6,776 bases of DNA from DASRHY01 sp046765875. Its GTDB lineage: Bacteria > Actinomycetota > Actinomycetes > Propionibacteriales > Kribbellaceae. The notes below the pieces were generated by a model. The model had not been told where the DNA came from. It saw nothing but the letters and a program-made list of their open reading frames with translations, and did not search any database. Positions 1 through 6,776 of this stretch are shown in pieces. The stretch is from positions 1-6,776 of the forward strand of contig JBKPSJ010000374.1 in assembly GCA_046765875.1 (NCBI GenBank), in the 5' to 3' direction. A program made the translations under genes and the position numbers. The stretch's first letter is position 1. Each line of letters opens with the position of its first letter.

Positions 1-22
1 AGCAGATGGAGGCCAGGCATGA
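1..22 (+). CDS. possible 3' end of an upstream gene
   Basis: One reading frame through the first bases (codons from position 2) gives Ala-Asp-Gly-Gly-Gln-Ala and then TGA at 20-22. This TGA would overlap the iolD ATG as ATGA, the same 4-nt arrangement seen at 4092-4095 and 5992-5995. In a myo-inositol cluster the neighbour could be iolB, iolC or iolA, but six codons cannot identify it. This may be a chance stop; it is listed because the overlap pattern recurs in the window. Confidence 0.3.
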
Positions 23-1926
23 AGCTGACGGTGGCCCAAGCGCTTCTGCGGTTCCTGAGCGTCCAGTTCTCCGAGCGGGACGGGCAGCGGCAGCGCCTGA
101 TCGCGGGCTGCTTCGGCATCTTCGGGCACGGGAATGTCGCCGGTGTCGGACAGGCGCTGCTGCAGTCCGAGCTCGCCGACCCCTCGGCCCTGCCGTACAT
201 CCTGGCCCGCAACGAGCAGGCGATGGTGCACACCGCCGCGGCCTTCGCACGGACCCGCAACCGGCTGCAGACCTATGCCTGTACCGCGAGCGTCGGCCCC
301 GGCTCGACGAACATGGTCACCGGCGCGGCGCTGGCGACGGTGAACCGGCTGCCCGTGCTGTTGCTCCCGTCGGACACGTTCGCGACCCGTGTCTCCGCGC
401 CGGTGCTGCAGGAACTCGAGAGCACCACCGCTGGTGACGTCAACGTGAACGACGCGTTCCGCCCGGTGTCCCGGTACTTCGACCGGATCCACCGGCCGGA
501 GCAGTTGCCGTCGGCCCTGATGAACGCGATGCGGGTTCTGACCGACCCGGTGGACACCGGTGCGGTGACGATCGCGCTGCCGCAGGACGTCCAGGCCGAG
601 GCGTACGACTGGCCCGAGGAACTGTTCGCCGAGCGGACCTGGCACATCGGCAGGCCGTTGCCCGAGGCATCGATGCTGGACGAGGCCGCCGAGCTGATCA
701 GGGCGTCACGGCTGCCGCTGATCGTCGCCGGCGGGGGTGTCGCGTACGCCGAGGCGAACGACGCGCTGCGCAGCTTCGCCGAGGTGACCGGCATCCCGGT
801 CGGGGAGTCGCAGGCCGGCAAGGGCTCGTTGCCGTACGACCACCCGCAGTCGGTCGGCGCGATCGGCTCGACCGGTACGACGGCGGCGAACACGCTGGCC
901 GAGTCCGCGGACCTGGTGATCGGCGTCGGCACCCGGTTCGCCGATTTCACCACCGCCTCGCGGACGGCGTTCCAGAACCCGACGGTGCGGTTCGTCAACA
1001 TCAACGTGGCCCGGTTCGACGGCATCAAGCACGCAGGGCTGCCGGTGGTCGCCGACGCCCGCGAAGCACTCGTCGCCCTGGAGCAACGCCTGGCGGGCTG
1101 GTCGGTCGACGACGAGTACCGCGAGCAGACCGCGCGGCTGGCCCGCGAGTGGGACGCGACTGTCGAGAATGCGTACAACCCGCCGCAGGGAACCGGTGCC
1201 GGCGGGCTGCTCACCCAGGGCGAAGTGCTCGGCTGTGTGAACGAACTGTCCGACCCGCGCGACGTCGTCGTCTGCGCGGCCGGCTCGATGCCGGGTGACC
1301 TGCACAAGCTGTGGCGCACCCGCGACGGCAAGGGCTACCACGTCGAGTACGGCTACTCCTGCATGGGCTACGAGATCGCCGGCGGACTCGGCGTACGGCT
1401 GGGCGCACCCGACCGCGACGTGTTCGTGATGGTCGGCGACGGCTCGTACCTGATGATGTCCAGCGAGCTGGTCACCGCGGTCCAGGAGAACATCAAGATC
1501 ATCGTGGTGCTGGTGCAGAACCACGGGTTCGCCTCCATCGGCGCGCTGTCGGAGTCGCTCGGCTCGCAGCGGTTCGGGACGGCGTACCGGTACCGCGGTG
1601 CCGACGGGCGACTGGACGGCGACGTGCTGCCGGTCGACCTGGCGGCCAATGCCCGCAGCCTCGGTGTGGAAGTGATCGAGGTCGACGGCCGGGCCGACCT
1701 GGACAAGGCGATCGGCGCCGCCAAGGGCGCCCCCGGCCCGGTCGTGATCCACGTCCGGACCGATCCGCTGATCGGCGCGCCCGATAGCGAGTCGTGGTGG
1801 GACGTACCGGTCAGCGAAACCTCGACGCTCGACTCGACCCGGTCAGCACGGGTGACGTACGAGGAGGAGAAGTCGGCGCAACGGGCCTATCTGGCGCCGG
1901 CCGGCTACGAGAGCGGGGAAGAGTGA
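19..1926 (+). CDS. iolD: 3D-(3,5/4)-trihydroxycyclohexane-1,2-dione hydrolase (IolD), ThDP-dependent
   Basis: This cytosolic enzyme of myo-inositol breakdown hydrolyses the ring of 3D-trihydroxycyclohexane-1,2-dione to 5-deoxy-glucuronate. The 635-residue length is close to that of known IolD proteins (about 640). The order is that of the acetolactate-synthase-like ThDP family: an N-terminal pyrimidine-binding domain (about 1-200) with the probable cofactor-activating Glu66 in RNEQAMVH and a GPGSTN turn near 93-98; a central domain (about 215-360) with IVAGGGV; and a C-terminal pyrophosphate-binding domain (about 400-590) with the ThDP/Mg motif starting GDGS at 473 and ending at Asn501 in QNHGF. 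The ATG at 19 is supported by GGAGG at 8-12, six bases upstream. The last 40 residues or so form a charged tail. The stop lies 53 bases before the binding-protein gene, so co-transcription is likely. Family assignment is strong; the reaction is inferred from the family and the neighbouring iolG. Confidence 0.93.
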   Translation: MKLTVAQALLRFLSVQFSERDGQRQRLIAGCFGIFGHGNVAGVGQALLQSELADPSALPYILARNEQAMVHTAAAFARTRNRLQTYACTASVGPGSTNMVTGAALATVNRLPVLLLPSDTFATRVSAPVLQELESTTAGDVNVNDAFRPVSRYFDRIHRPEQLPSALMNAMRVLTDPVDTGAVTIALPQDVQAEAYDWPEELFAERTWHIGRPLPEASMLDEAAELIRASRLPLIVAGGGVAYAEANDALRSFAEVTGIPVGESQAGKGSLPYDHPQSVGAIGSTGTTAANTLAESADLVIGVGTRFADFTTASRTAFQNPTVRFVNINVARFDGIKHAGLPVVADAREALVALEQRLAGWSVDDEYREQTARLAREWDATVENAYNPPQGTGAGGLLTQGEVLGCVNELSDPRDVVVCAAGSMPGDLHKLWRTRDGKGYHVEYGYSCMGYEIAGGLGVRLGAPDRDVFVMVGDGSYLMMSSELVTAVQENIKIIVVLVQNHGFASIGALSESLGSQRFGTAYRYRGADGRLDGDVLPVDLAANARSLGVEVIEVDGRADLDKAIGAAKGAPGPVVIHVRTDPLIGAPDSESWWDVPVSETSTLDSTRSARVTYEEEKSAQRAYLAPAGYESGEE

Positions 1927-1964
1927 TGGCCGGGTACCGACTGGTGCGGCCAGCGAGAGACCCC

Positions 1965-1973
1965 AAGGAGGGG
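1965..1973 (+). promoter_or_regulatory. strong ribosome binding site deciding the lipoprotein start
   Basis: AAGGAGGGG lies six bases before the ATG at 1980. It supports that start over the in-frame ATG at 1926, which overlaps the iolD stop (TGATG, 1924-1928) and would add 18 residues in front of an otherwise standard lipoprotein signal peptide. Confidence 0.85.
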
Positions 1974-1979
1974 ACAGTC

Positions 1980-2975
1980 ATGTTCAGTTCACGCAAGCGG
2001 CTGCTCGCCGTCGCGGTTGTTGTCGGCCTGCTGGTTGCCGGCTGCAGCAGTAGCGGTGGCAAGAAGTCCGAGGAGCAGGCGGCCGGCAATGTCGGCGCCG
2101 GCCAGGCGAACACCGCGCGGATAACGGTCGCTATGATCACCCACGGCGCGCCGGGCGACACCTTCTGGGACATCATCCAGAAGGGTGCCAAGGCCGCGGC
2201 ACAGAAGGACAACGTCGACCTGAAGTACTCGTCGGACCCGTCCTCGGGCAACCAGGCAAACCTGATCCAGACCGCCATCGACAGCAAAGTGGACGGGATC
2301 GCGGTCACGCTGCCCGATCCGAAGGCGCTCATCCCGGCGGTGAAGAAGGCCGTCGCCGCGGGCATCCCGGTGGTCGCGCTCAACGCCGGTATCGGCCAAT
2401 ACTCGCAGTCCGGAGCGCTGTCGTACTTCGGCTCGGACGAGAGCCTGGCCGGAGAGGCCGGCGGTACGCGTGCTTCGGAGGGTGGCTACAAGCATGTCCT
2501 GTGCGTCATCCAGTTCCAGGGCCAGGTCCAGCTCGAGGACCGGTGCAACGGCGTGAAGAAGACCTTCCAGGGCACCTGGACCAAGATCTACGTCAACGGT
2601 TCGGACCGGCCGTCGGAGCAGTCGACGATCGGGGCGAAGCTGAAGCAGGACCCGAGCATCGACTTCGTCATCACCCTAGGTGCGCCGGATGCGCTGGCAG
2701 CGATCAACGCGATCAAGGAGTCCGGCAGCAAGGCCAAGCTGGGCACCTTCGACTTCAACCCACAGATTCCGCCCAAGATCCAGGCCGGTGAACTGGAGTT
2801 CGCGATCGACCAGCAGCCCTACCTGCAGGGCTACGAGTCCGTCGACTCGCTGTGGCTGTACAAGGTGAACGGCAACATTCTCGGCGGTGGCAAGCCGACG
2901 CTGACGGGGCCGTTCCTGGTCGACAAGACGAACGTCGACTTCGTCGGCAAGTTCGCGGCCGGCGGCACTCGCTAA
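1980..2975 (+). CDS. sugar/cyclitol ABC transporter substrate-binding lipoprotein
   Basis: This is a 331-residue extracytoplasmic binding protein of the ribose-binding type (Peripla_BP_4 fold), expected to capture the substrate and deliver it to the permease encoded next. The N-terminus is a lipoprotein signal: basic SSRKR at 3-7, a hydrophobic stretch about 8-20, and the lipobox LVAG-C with Cys22 as the lipid-anchored residue. A flexible Ser/Gly/Lys/Glu linker follows to about 46. The mature domain starts with a beta strand (ITVAMITHG, 48-56), then GDTFWDIIQKGAK; the hinge and pocket region carry FDFNP (257-261) and AIDQQPYLQGY (275-285), hallmarks of the family. Cys175 and Cys189 could form a disulfide. 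Its place between iolD and the iolE-like/iolG pair suggests myo-inositol or a related cyclitol or inosose as ligand. The family also binds ribose, fructose, xylose and other sugars, so specificity is inference. Confidence 0.88.
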   Translation: MFSSRKRLLAVAVVVGLLVAGCSSSGGKKSEEQAAGNVGAGQANTARITVAMITHGAPGDTFWDIIQKGAKAAAQKDNVDLKYSSDPSSGNQANLIQTAIDSKVDGIAVTLPDPKALIPAVKKAVAAGIPVVALNAGIGQYSQSGALSYFGSDESLAGEAGGTRASEGGYKHVLCVIQFQGQVQLEDRCNGVKKTFQGTWTKIYVNGSDRPSEQSTIGAKLKQDPSIDFVITLGAPDALAAINAIKESGSKAKLGTFDFNPQIPPKIQAGELEFAIDQQPYLQGYESVDSLWLYKVNGNILGGGKPTLTGPFLVDKTNVDFVGKFAAGGTR

Positions 2976-2984
2976 CAGACGGCT

Positions 2985-3014
2985 CGGGGGGTCGCCCCAG
3001 GCGGTGACCCCCCG
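2985..3014 (+). terminator. GC-rich intercistronic hairpin between binding protein and permease
   Basis: Ten bases after the lipoprotein stop, CGGGGGGTC (2985-2993) pairs perfectly with GACCCCCCG (3006-3014). The stem continues inward through a G-U pair and two C-G pairs to a six-base loop (2997-3002), about 12 bp in all. No T-run follows, so it is not a classical intrinsic terminator. Such hairpins after binding-protein genes commonly stabilise the upstream mRNA or partly stop transcription, so that the binding protein is made in excess over permease and ATPase. The structure is seen; the role is inferred. Confidence 0.6.
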
Positions 3015-3021
3015 GCGCACC

Positions 3022-3039
3022 AGAGACTAGGAGGTCTCT
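3022..3039 (+). promoter_or_regulatory. permease ribosome binding site inside a small hairpin
   Basis: AGAGAC (3022-3027) is the exact reverse complement of GTCTCT (3034-3039), with the loop TAGGAG between. The SD sequence AGGAGGT (3029-3035) sits in this loop and its 3' side, ending four bases before the ATG at 3040. The stem abuts the start codon and could modulate initiation. It may equally be chance. Confidence 0.5.
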
Positions 3040-4091
3040 ATGAGTCAGACAGTGACCGCCGCCCCCGCCCCGCCGGCGCGGGACGAGCGCATCGCCCGGA
3101 GGTCCGTGCTGTCAAGGCTGCTGGCACGTCCCGAGCTTGGGGCCCTGGTCGGCGCGATCGTGATCTACGTTGTCTTCTTCGCCGTCGCGCCACCGTTCCG
3201 GGATGCCACCTCGCTGTCGACGGTCCTCTACCAGAGTTCGGTGTACGGCATCCCGGCGGTCGCCGTAGCGCTGCTCATGATCGGTGGCGAGTTCGACCTG
3301 TCAGCCGGTGTGGCCGTCACCAGCTCCGCCCTGGTCGCGTCAATGTTCAGTTACCAGTTCACCGCGAACATGTGGGTCGGGGTCCTGGTGTCACTGGTGG
3401 TCGCACTCGCGATCGGCTTCGTGAACGGGTGGCTGGTGGTCAGTACGGGGATCCCGAGCTTCCTGGTGACACTGGGCACGTTCTTCATGCTCAGAGGGCT
3501 GAACCTCGCGATAACCAAGCAGGTCACGGGCAACGTCGCGACCGACGACGTGTCGAACATCGACGGGTTCGGATCCGCCCATAACGTGTTCGCCTCCCAG
3601 TTCACGGTAGGGGGCGTGTCGTTCAAGGTCACCCTGCTCTGGTGGATCGGATTCATCGTCGTGGCGACGTGGATCCTGCTGCGGACGCACGTCGGCAACT
3701 GGATCTTCGCCGTCGGCGGCTCGGCCCCGAGCTCCCGTGCGGTCGGCGTCCCGGTCAAGCGGGTGAAGATCGGCCTGTTCATGGGCGTCAGCCTCCTGGC
3801 CTGGTTCACCGGCATGCACACACTGTTCGCCTTCAACACCGTCCAGTCCGGTCTCGGTGTGGGCAACGAGTTCATCTACATCGTCGCCGCCGTGGTCGGC
3901 GGGTGCCTGCTCACCGGTGGGTACGGGTCCGCGATCGGCGCGGCGATCGGGGCGTTCATCTACGGCATGGCCGAGCTGGGCATCGTCTACGCCGGGTGGA
4001 ACCCCGACTGGAAGTACTTCTTCCTCGGCGTGCTGCTCCTGGGCGCGATCCTGCTGAACACCTATATCCGGCGTCGTGCGGAGGCATCGAG

Positions 4092-4095
<4 letters not shown>
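3040..4095 (+). CDS. RbsC-type ABC sugar/cyclitol permease
   Basis: This 351-residue integral membrane protein is of the BPD_transp_2 (RbsC/FrcC/XylH) family and probably works as a homodimer forming the import channel. After a polar, Pro/Ala-rich cytosolic N-terminus (1-30), hydrophobic segments are seen roughly at 33-52, 66-82, 88-103, 112-134, 138-155, 198-215, 244-264, 277-293, 296-315 and 324-343. Family signatures are GGEFDLSAG (82-90), IPSFLVTLGTFFMLRG (138-153) and the cytoplasmic loop AVGGSAPSSRAVGVPVKRVK (224-243), the likely ATPase contact. The C-terminus is basic (YIRRRAEASR). It is separated from the lipoprotein gene by 64 bases holding two RNA hairpins. Its stop overlaps the ATPase start as ATGA, suggesting translational coupling. 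Substrate specificity cannot be read from the permease; inositol is inferred from context. Confidence 0.9.
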
Positions 4096-4985
<890 letters not shown>

Positions 4986-4991
4986 CCGATC

Positions 4992-5024
4992 GGCCGGCGG
5001 ACCGCGCCTGACGATCCGCCGGCC
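4992..5024 (+). terminator. perfect 10-bp GC stem in the ATPase to iolE-like gap
   Basis: GGCCGGCGGA (4992-5001) and TCCGCCGGCC (5015-5024) are exact reverse complements around a 13-base loop (5002-5014). The stem starts six bases after the ATPase stop. There is no T-run; the sequence after it is ACCACCACC. It may be a processing or stability element or an attenuator separating the transport genes from the iolE-like/iolG genes. High-GC actinobacterial terminators often lack T-runs, so partial termination is possible. Confidence 0.6.
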
Positions 5025-5103
5025 ACCACCACCGTCTCGGTGACCTCGGAGGGATCCCTCGAAGCATGACCATTACCGACGACTTGCGCGGACCGCGCCT
5101 GAC
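4997..5103 (+). repeat. 16-nt exact direct repeat, copies at 4997-5012 and 5088-5103
   Basis: GCGGACCGCGCCTGAC occurs twice, 91 bases apart. The first copy covers the end of the left arm and most of the loop of the 4992-5024 hairpin. The second lies in codons 8-13 of the iolE-like gene (Arg-Gly-Pro-Arg-Leu-Thr). The repeat contains the odd palindrome GCGGaCCGC, extended to GCGCGGaCCGCGC in the second copy (5086-5098). It may mark a paired regulator site, a local duplication at the start of the gene, or chance. Confidence 0.5.
5048..5060 (+). promoter_or_regulatory. SD of the iolE-like gene within a 12-nt palindrome
   Basis: The likely SD GGAGGG (5048-5053) is half of the perfect palindrome GAGGGATCCCTC (5049-5060). 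The distance from the SD to the ATG at 5066 is 12 bases, longer than the usual 5-9. A four-base stem with a GATC loop could mask the SD, or the palindrome could be a short protein-binding site. I see no better-spaced SD. Confidence 0.4.
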
Positions 5104-5995
5104 CCTGGGCAGCTGCCCGGACTCCTGGGGTGTCTGGTTCGCCGACGACCCCCTGCAGACACCGTGGCAGCGGTTCCTCGACGAGCTGAGCGACGTCGGC
5201 TACCGCTGGCTCGAGCTCGGCCCGTACGGGTACCTGCCCACCGACCCGGCCCGGCTGTCCGGCGAACTGGCCGCGCGCGGTCTCAAGGTGTCCGGCCAGG
5301 CGATCGCCGCACCGCTGCAGCACGCGGACCGGTGGGAGTCCATCCTCGACGAGGCGCATCGCATCGCCGGTTTGGTCAGCGCACTCGGTGGCCGGTTCGT
5401 GGTGATTCTGCCCGGTGCCTACCGGGACGAGAAGAGCGCGCAGTTCCTGGAGCCCCGCGAGCTCGACGACGAGGGATGGCGCACGCTGGTTCGGAAGAAC
5501 AACGAGCTGGGCAAGGTGCTCAGCGAGGAGTACGGCCTGACCGCCGCGTTCCACCCGCACGCGGACTCGCATGTGGAGACACAGGAGCAGGTCGAGCGCT
5601 TCCTGGCCGACACCGACCCGCGGTACGTGTCGCTCTGCCTGGACACCGGGCACTTCGCGTACCGGCACGGCGACAATGTGGGGCTGATCCAGAAGTACCC
5701 CGACCGGCTCGGGTTCATCCACATCAAGGGCGTGGACCCCGCGGTGCTGGCGACGGTGGATGAGCAGGACCTTTCGTTCGGCGAGGCGGTCAAGCGCGGC
5801 GTGATGGCCGAGCCGCCGAACGCCGAGCCGAGGATCGAGCCGATCGTCGACGCGCTGCGTGCGCTCGACGACGAGGAGATGTTCGTGATCGTCGAGCAGG
5901 ACCTGTACCCGTGCGGGTTCGATGTACCCAAGCCGATCGCGCAGCGGACGTACGACTACCTGCGTAGCGTAGGCATCGGAGGTGACGAGGCATGA
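5066..5995 (+). CDS. IolE-like TIM-barrel enzyme (probable inosose dehydratase / sugar isomerase family)
   Basis: This 309-residue protein has the xylose-isomerase-like (AP endonuclease 2) TIM barrel. It opens with the strand LTLGSCPDSWGVWF (12-25), then an ELGPYGYLP segment (50-58) and RGLKVSG (71-77). Candidate metal and active-site residues are His163 and His165 in AFHPHADSHVET, Asp193 and His196 in CLDTGHF, His219 in FIHIKGVD, and Glu277 in VIVEQD. The HPHxxxxxET, LDTGHxxY, HIK and EQD set resembles IolE, the dehydratase turning 2-keto-myo-inositol into 3D-trihydroxycyclohexane-1,2-dione. That step would link IolG to IolD, both encoded here. IolH, IolI (inosose isomerase) or another sugar epimerase remain possible, so no symbol is given. 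The ATG at 5066 is chosen despite a 12-base SD spacing, because the family motif begins a few residues later. The stop overlaps iolG as ATGA. Confidence 0.8.
   Translation: MTITDDLRGPRLTLGSCPDSWGVWFADDPLQTPWQRFLDELSDVGYRWLELGPYGYLPTDPARLSGELAARGLKVSGQAIAAPLQHADRWESILDEAHRIAGLVSALGGRFVVILPGAYRDEKSAQFLEPRELDDEGWRTLVRKNNELGKVLSEEYGLTAAFHPHADSHVETQEQVERFLADTDPRYVSLCLDTGHFAYRHGDNVGLIQKYPDRLGFIHIKGVDPAVLATVDEQDLSFGEAVKRGVMAEPPNAEPRIEPIVDALRALDDEEMFVIVEQDLYPCGFDVPKPIAQRTYDYLRSVGIGGDEA
5978..5985 (+). promoter_or_regulatory. iolG ribosome binding site within the upstream gene
   Basis: GGAGGTGA, a near-full match to the 16S anti-SD, sits six bases before the iolG ATG at 5992. It is embedded in the last codons (Gly-Gly-Asp) of the iolE-like gene. 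With the ATGA overlap it fixes the iolG start and supports coupled but strong initiation. Confidence 0.85.
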
Positions 5996-6776
5996 CGGTT
6001 CGGGTCGGGGTCATCGGGGTCGGGATGATCGGTCAGGACCACATCCGCAGGCTCACCCAGGTTCTGTCGGGCGCCTCCGTGGTGGCAGTGACCGACGTGG
6101 ATCCGGCGCGCGCCCGGACAGTCGCCGACGGACTGCCCGGTGCCCGCGTGCACGCGACCGGCCAGGAGCTCATCGCCGCCGAGAATGTCGACGCGGTGAT
6201 GGTCACCTCCTGGGGCGGGACCCACGAGGAGTACGTGCTGGCGGGCATCGAGGCCGGCAAGCCGGTGTTCTGCGAGAAGCCGCTGGCCACCACCCAGGAA
6301 GCATGCCGCCGGATCCTCGACGCCGAGACGGCGGCCGGGCGCCGGCTGGTGATGGTCGGCTTCATGCGCAGATACGACGGCGCGTACAGGGCGGTCAAGT
6401 CCGCCGTTGACGACGGCTCGATCGGTGCTCCGCTGCTGATGCACTGCGCGCACCGCAACCCGTCCGTGCCGCCATACGGCTTCACCACCGAAATGATCAT
6501 CACCGACTCGGCCATCCACGAGATCGATCTGGTCCGCTGGATGTTCGACGAGGAGGTCGCGGCGGCCACGGTGCTGAGCGGGCGCCGCAACAGCAGGGCG
6601 GGCGAAGACCTGCAGGACCCGCTGGTCCTCATCCTGGAGATGGCCAGCGGCGTGCTGGTCGACGTCGAGCTGTCGCTGAACATCGGCTTCGGGTACGACA
6701 TCCGCGGTGAGGTCGTCGGCGAGTCCGGCACGGCCGCGTTGGCCGAGACCACCGGCGCACTCGTCAAGGCCGACGC
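5992..6776 (+). CDS. iolG: myo-inositol 2-dehydrogenase (IolG), 3' end beyond the window
   Basis: This NAD-dependent cytosolic oxidoreductase of the GFO/IDH/MocA family oxidises myo-inositol to 2-keto-myo-inositol (scyllo-inosose), the first catabolic step. The 261 codons visible begin with the Rossmann strand and glycine motif VGVIGVGMIG (5-14) and Asp35 or Asp37 at the end of the second strand (AVTDVDP), consistent with NAD preference. The EKP motif FCEKPLA gives Lys96, and TDSAIHEIDLVRW gives Asp172 and His176; this Lys-Asp-His set matches the catalytic residues known for IolG. The C-terminal sheet domain starts near 125 and is cut by the window end; about 75-85 residues should be missing compared with the usual 335-345. 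The ATG overlaps the iolE-like stop by 4 nt and has a strong SD at 5978-5985. Related enzymes act on scyllo-inositol, D-chiro-inositol or glucose, so the exact substrate is likely, not proven. Confidence 0.9.
   Translation, partial: MTVRVGVIGVGMIGQDHIRRLTQVLSGASVVAVTDVDPARARTVADGLPGARVHATGQELIAAENVDAVMVTSWGGTHEEYVLAGIEAGKPVFCEKPLATTQEACRRILDAETAAGRRLVMVGFMRRYDGAYRAVKSAVDDGSIGAPLLMHCAHRNPSVPPYGFTTEMIITDSAIHEIDLVRWMFDEEVAAATVLSGRRNSRAGEDLQDPLVLILEMASGVLVDVELSLNIGFGYDIRGEVVGESGTAALAETTGALVKAD
6002..6024 (+). other. quadruplex-like four G-run motif at the start of iolG
   Basis: GGG-TC-GGGG-TCATC-GGGG-TC-GGG lies ten bases after the A of the iolG start codon, on the coding strand. Loops of 2, 5 and 2 bases fit the usual G3+N1-7 pattern. 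It encodes the Val/Gly-rich Rossmann motif, which alone may explain the G-richness. Folding in the mRNA next to the start codon could affect translation, but that is untested inference. Confidence 0.4.

Noticed and set aside
273..1752. Long open frames on the minus strand opposite iolD (273-1331 and 706-1752)
   Set aside because: They are low-complexity Arg/Ser/Ala- or Asp/Val/His-rich translations typical of antisense frames in high-GC genes, while the + strand frame is an unmistakable IolD.
1927..1952. Inverted repeat TGGCCG/CGGCCA in the iolD to binding-protein gap
   Set aside because: Only 6 bp with a 14-base loop; common by chance at this base composition.
1926..1980. Alternative upstream start at ATG 1926 for the binding protein (TGATG overlap with iolD)
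   Set aside because: It would put 18 residues, several of them charged, before a standard lipoprotein signal and has no good SD, while ATG 1980 has AAGGAGGGG at the right spacing.
5982..6410. Open frame starting at ATG 5982 over the start of iolG
   Set aside because: Its translation is Arg/Gly-rich with no family motifs; the frame from 5992 gives a complete Rossmann motif and IolG catalytic residues.

Overview
The window is high-GC DNA with strong G/C third-position bias, Shine-Dalgarno (SD) sites of the GGAGG type, and tightly packed same-strand genes with ATGA stop/start overlaps. This fits an actinobacterium; a Streptomyces/Kribbella/Nocardioides-like soil lineage is a guess, and no marker here fixes the genus. 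Everything recognisable lies on the + strand and reads as the middle of a myo-inositol (cyclitol) catabolism operon. I see no RNA gene, insertion sequence, CRISPR array, phage gene or promoter. Any operon promoter is probably upstream of position 1.

Layout: (1) 19-1926, IolD, the ThDP-dependent trihydroxycyclohexane-1,2-dione hydrolase, possibly overlapping the last codons of an upstream gene; (2) 1980-2975, a sugar-binding lipoprotein; (3) 2976-3039, a 64-nt gap holding a strong GC hairpin and then a small hairpin with the SD of the next gene in its loop; (4) 3040-4095, an RbsC-type permease; (5) 4092-4985, a single-NBD ABC ATPase overlapping the permease by 4 nt; (6) 4986-5065, an 80-nt gap with a perfect 10-bp stem, one copy of a 16-nt direct repeat and a 12-nt palindrome over the SD; (7) 5066-5995, an IolE-like TIM-barrel enzyme; (8) 5992-6776, IolG, inositol 2-dehydrogenase, overlapping the previous gene by 4 nt and cut off by the window end.

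Proposed working: the lipoprotein, permease and ATPase form an importer for myo-inositol or a close relative. IolG oxidises the cyclitol to 2-keto-myo-inositol (scyllo-inosose), the IolE-like protein would dehydrate it to 3D-trihydroxycyclohexane-1,2-dione, and IolD opens that ring to 5-deoxy-glucuronate. Downstream steps (IolB, IolC, IolJ, IolA) are not in the window. The IolD and IolG calls are strong. The IolE assignment and the importer substrate rest partly on context.

I found no convincing new biological system. The points worth a second look are the intercistronic RNA structures, the 16-nt repeat spanning an intergenic region and a start of gene, a quadruplex-like G-run pattern just after the iolG start, and the single-domain ATPase with an acidic helical tail.
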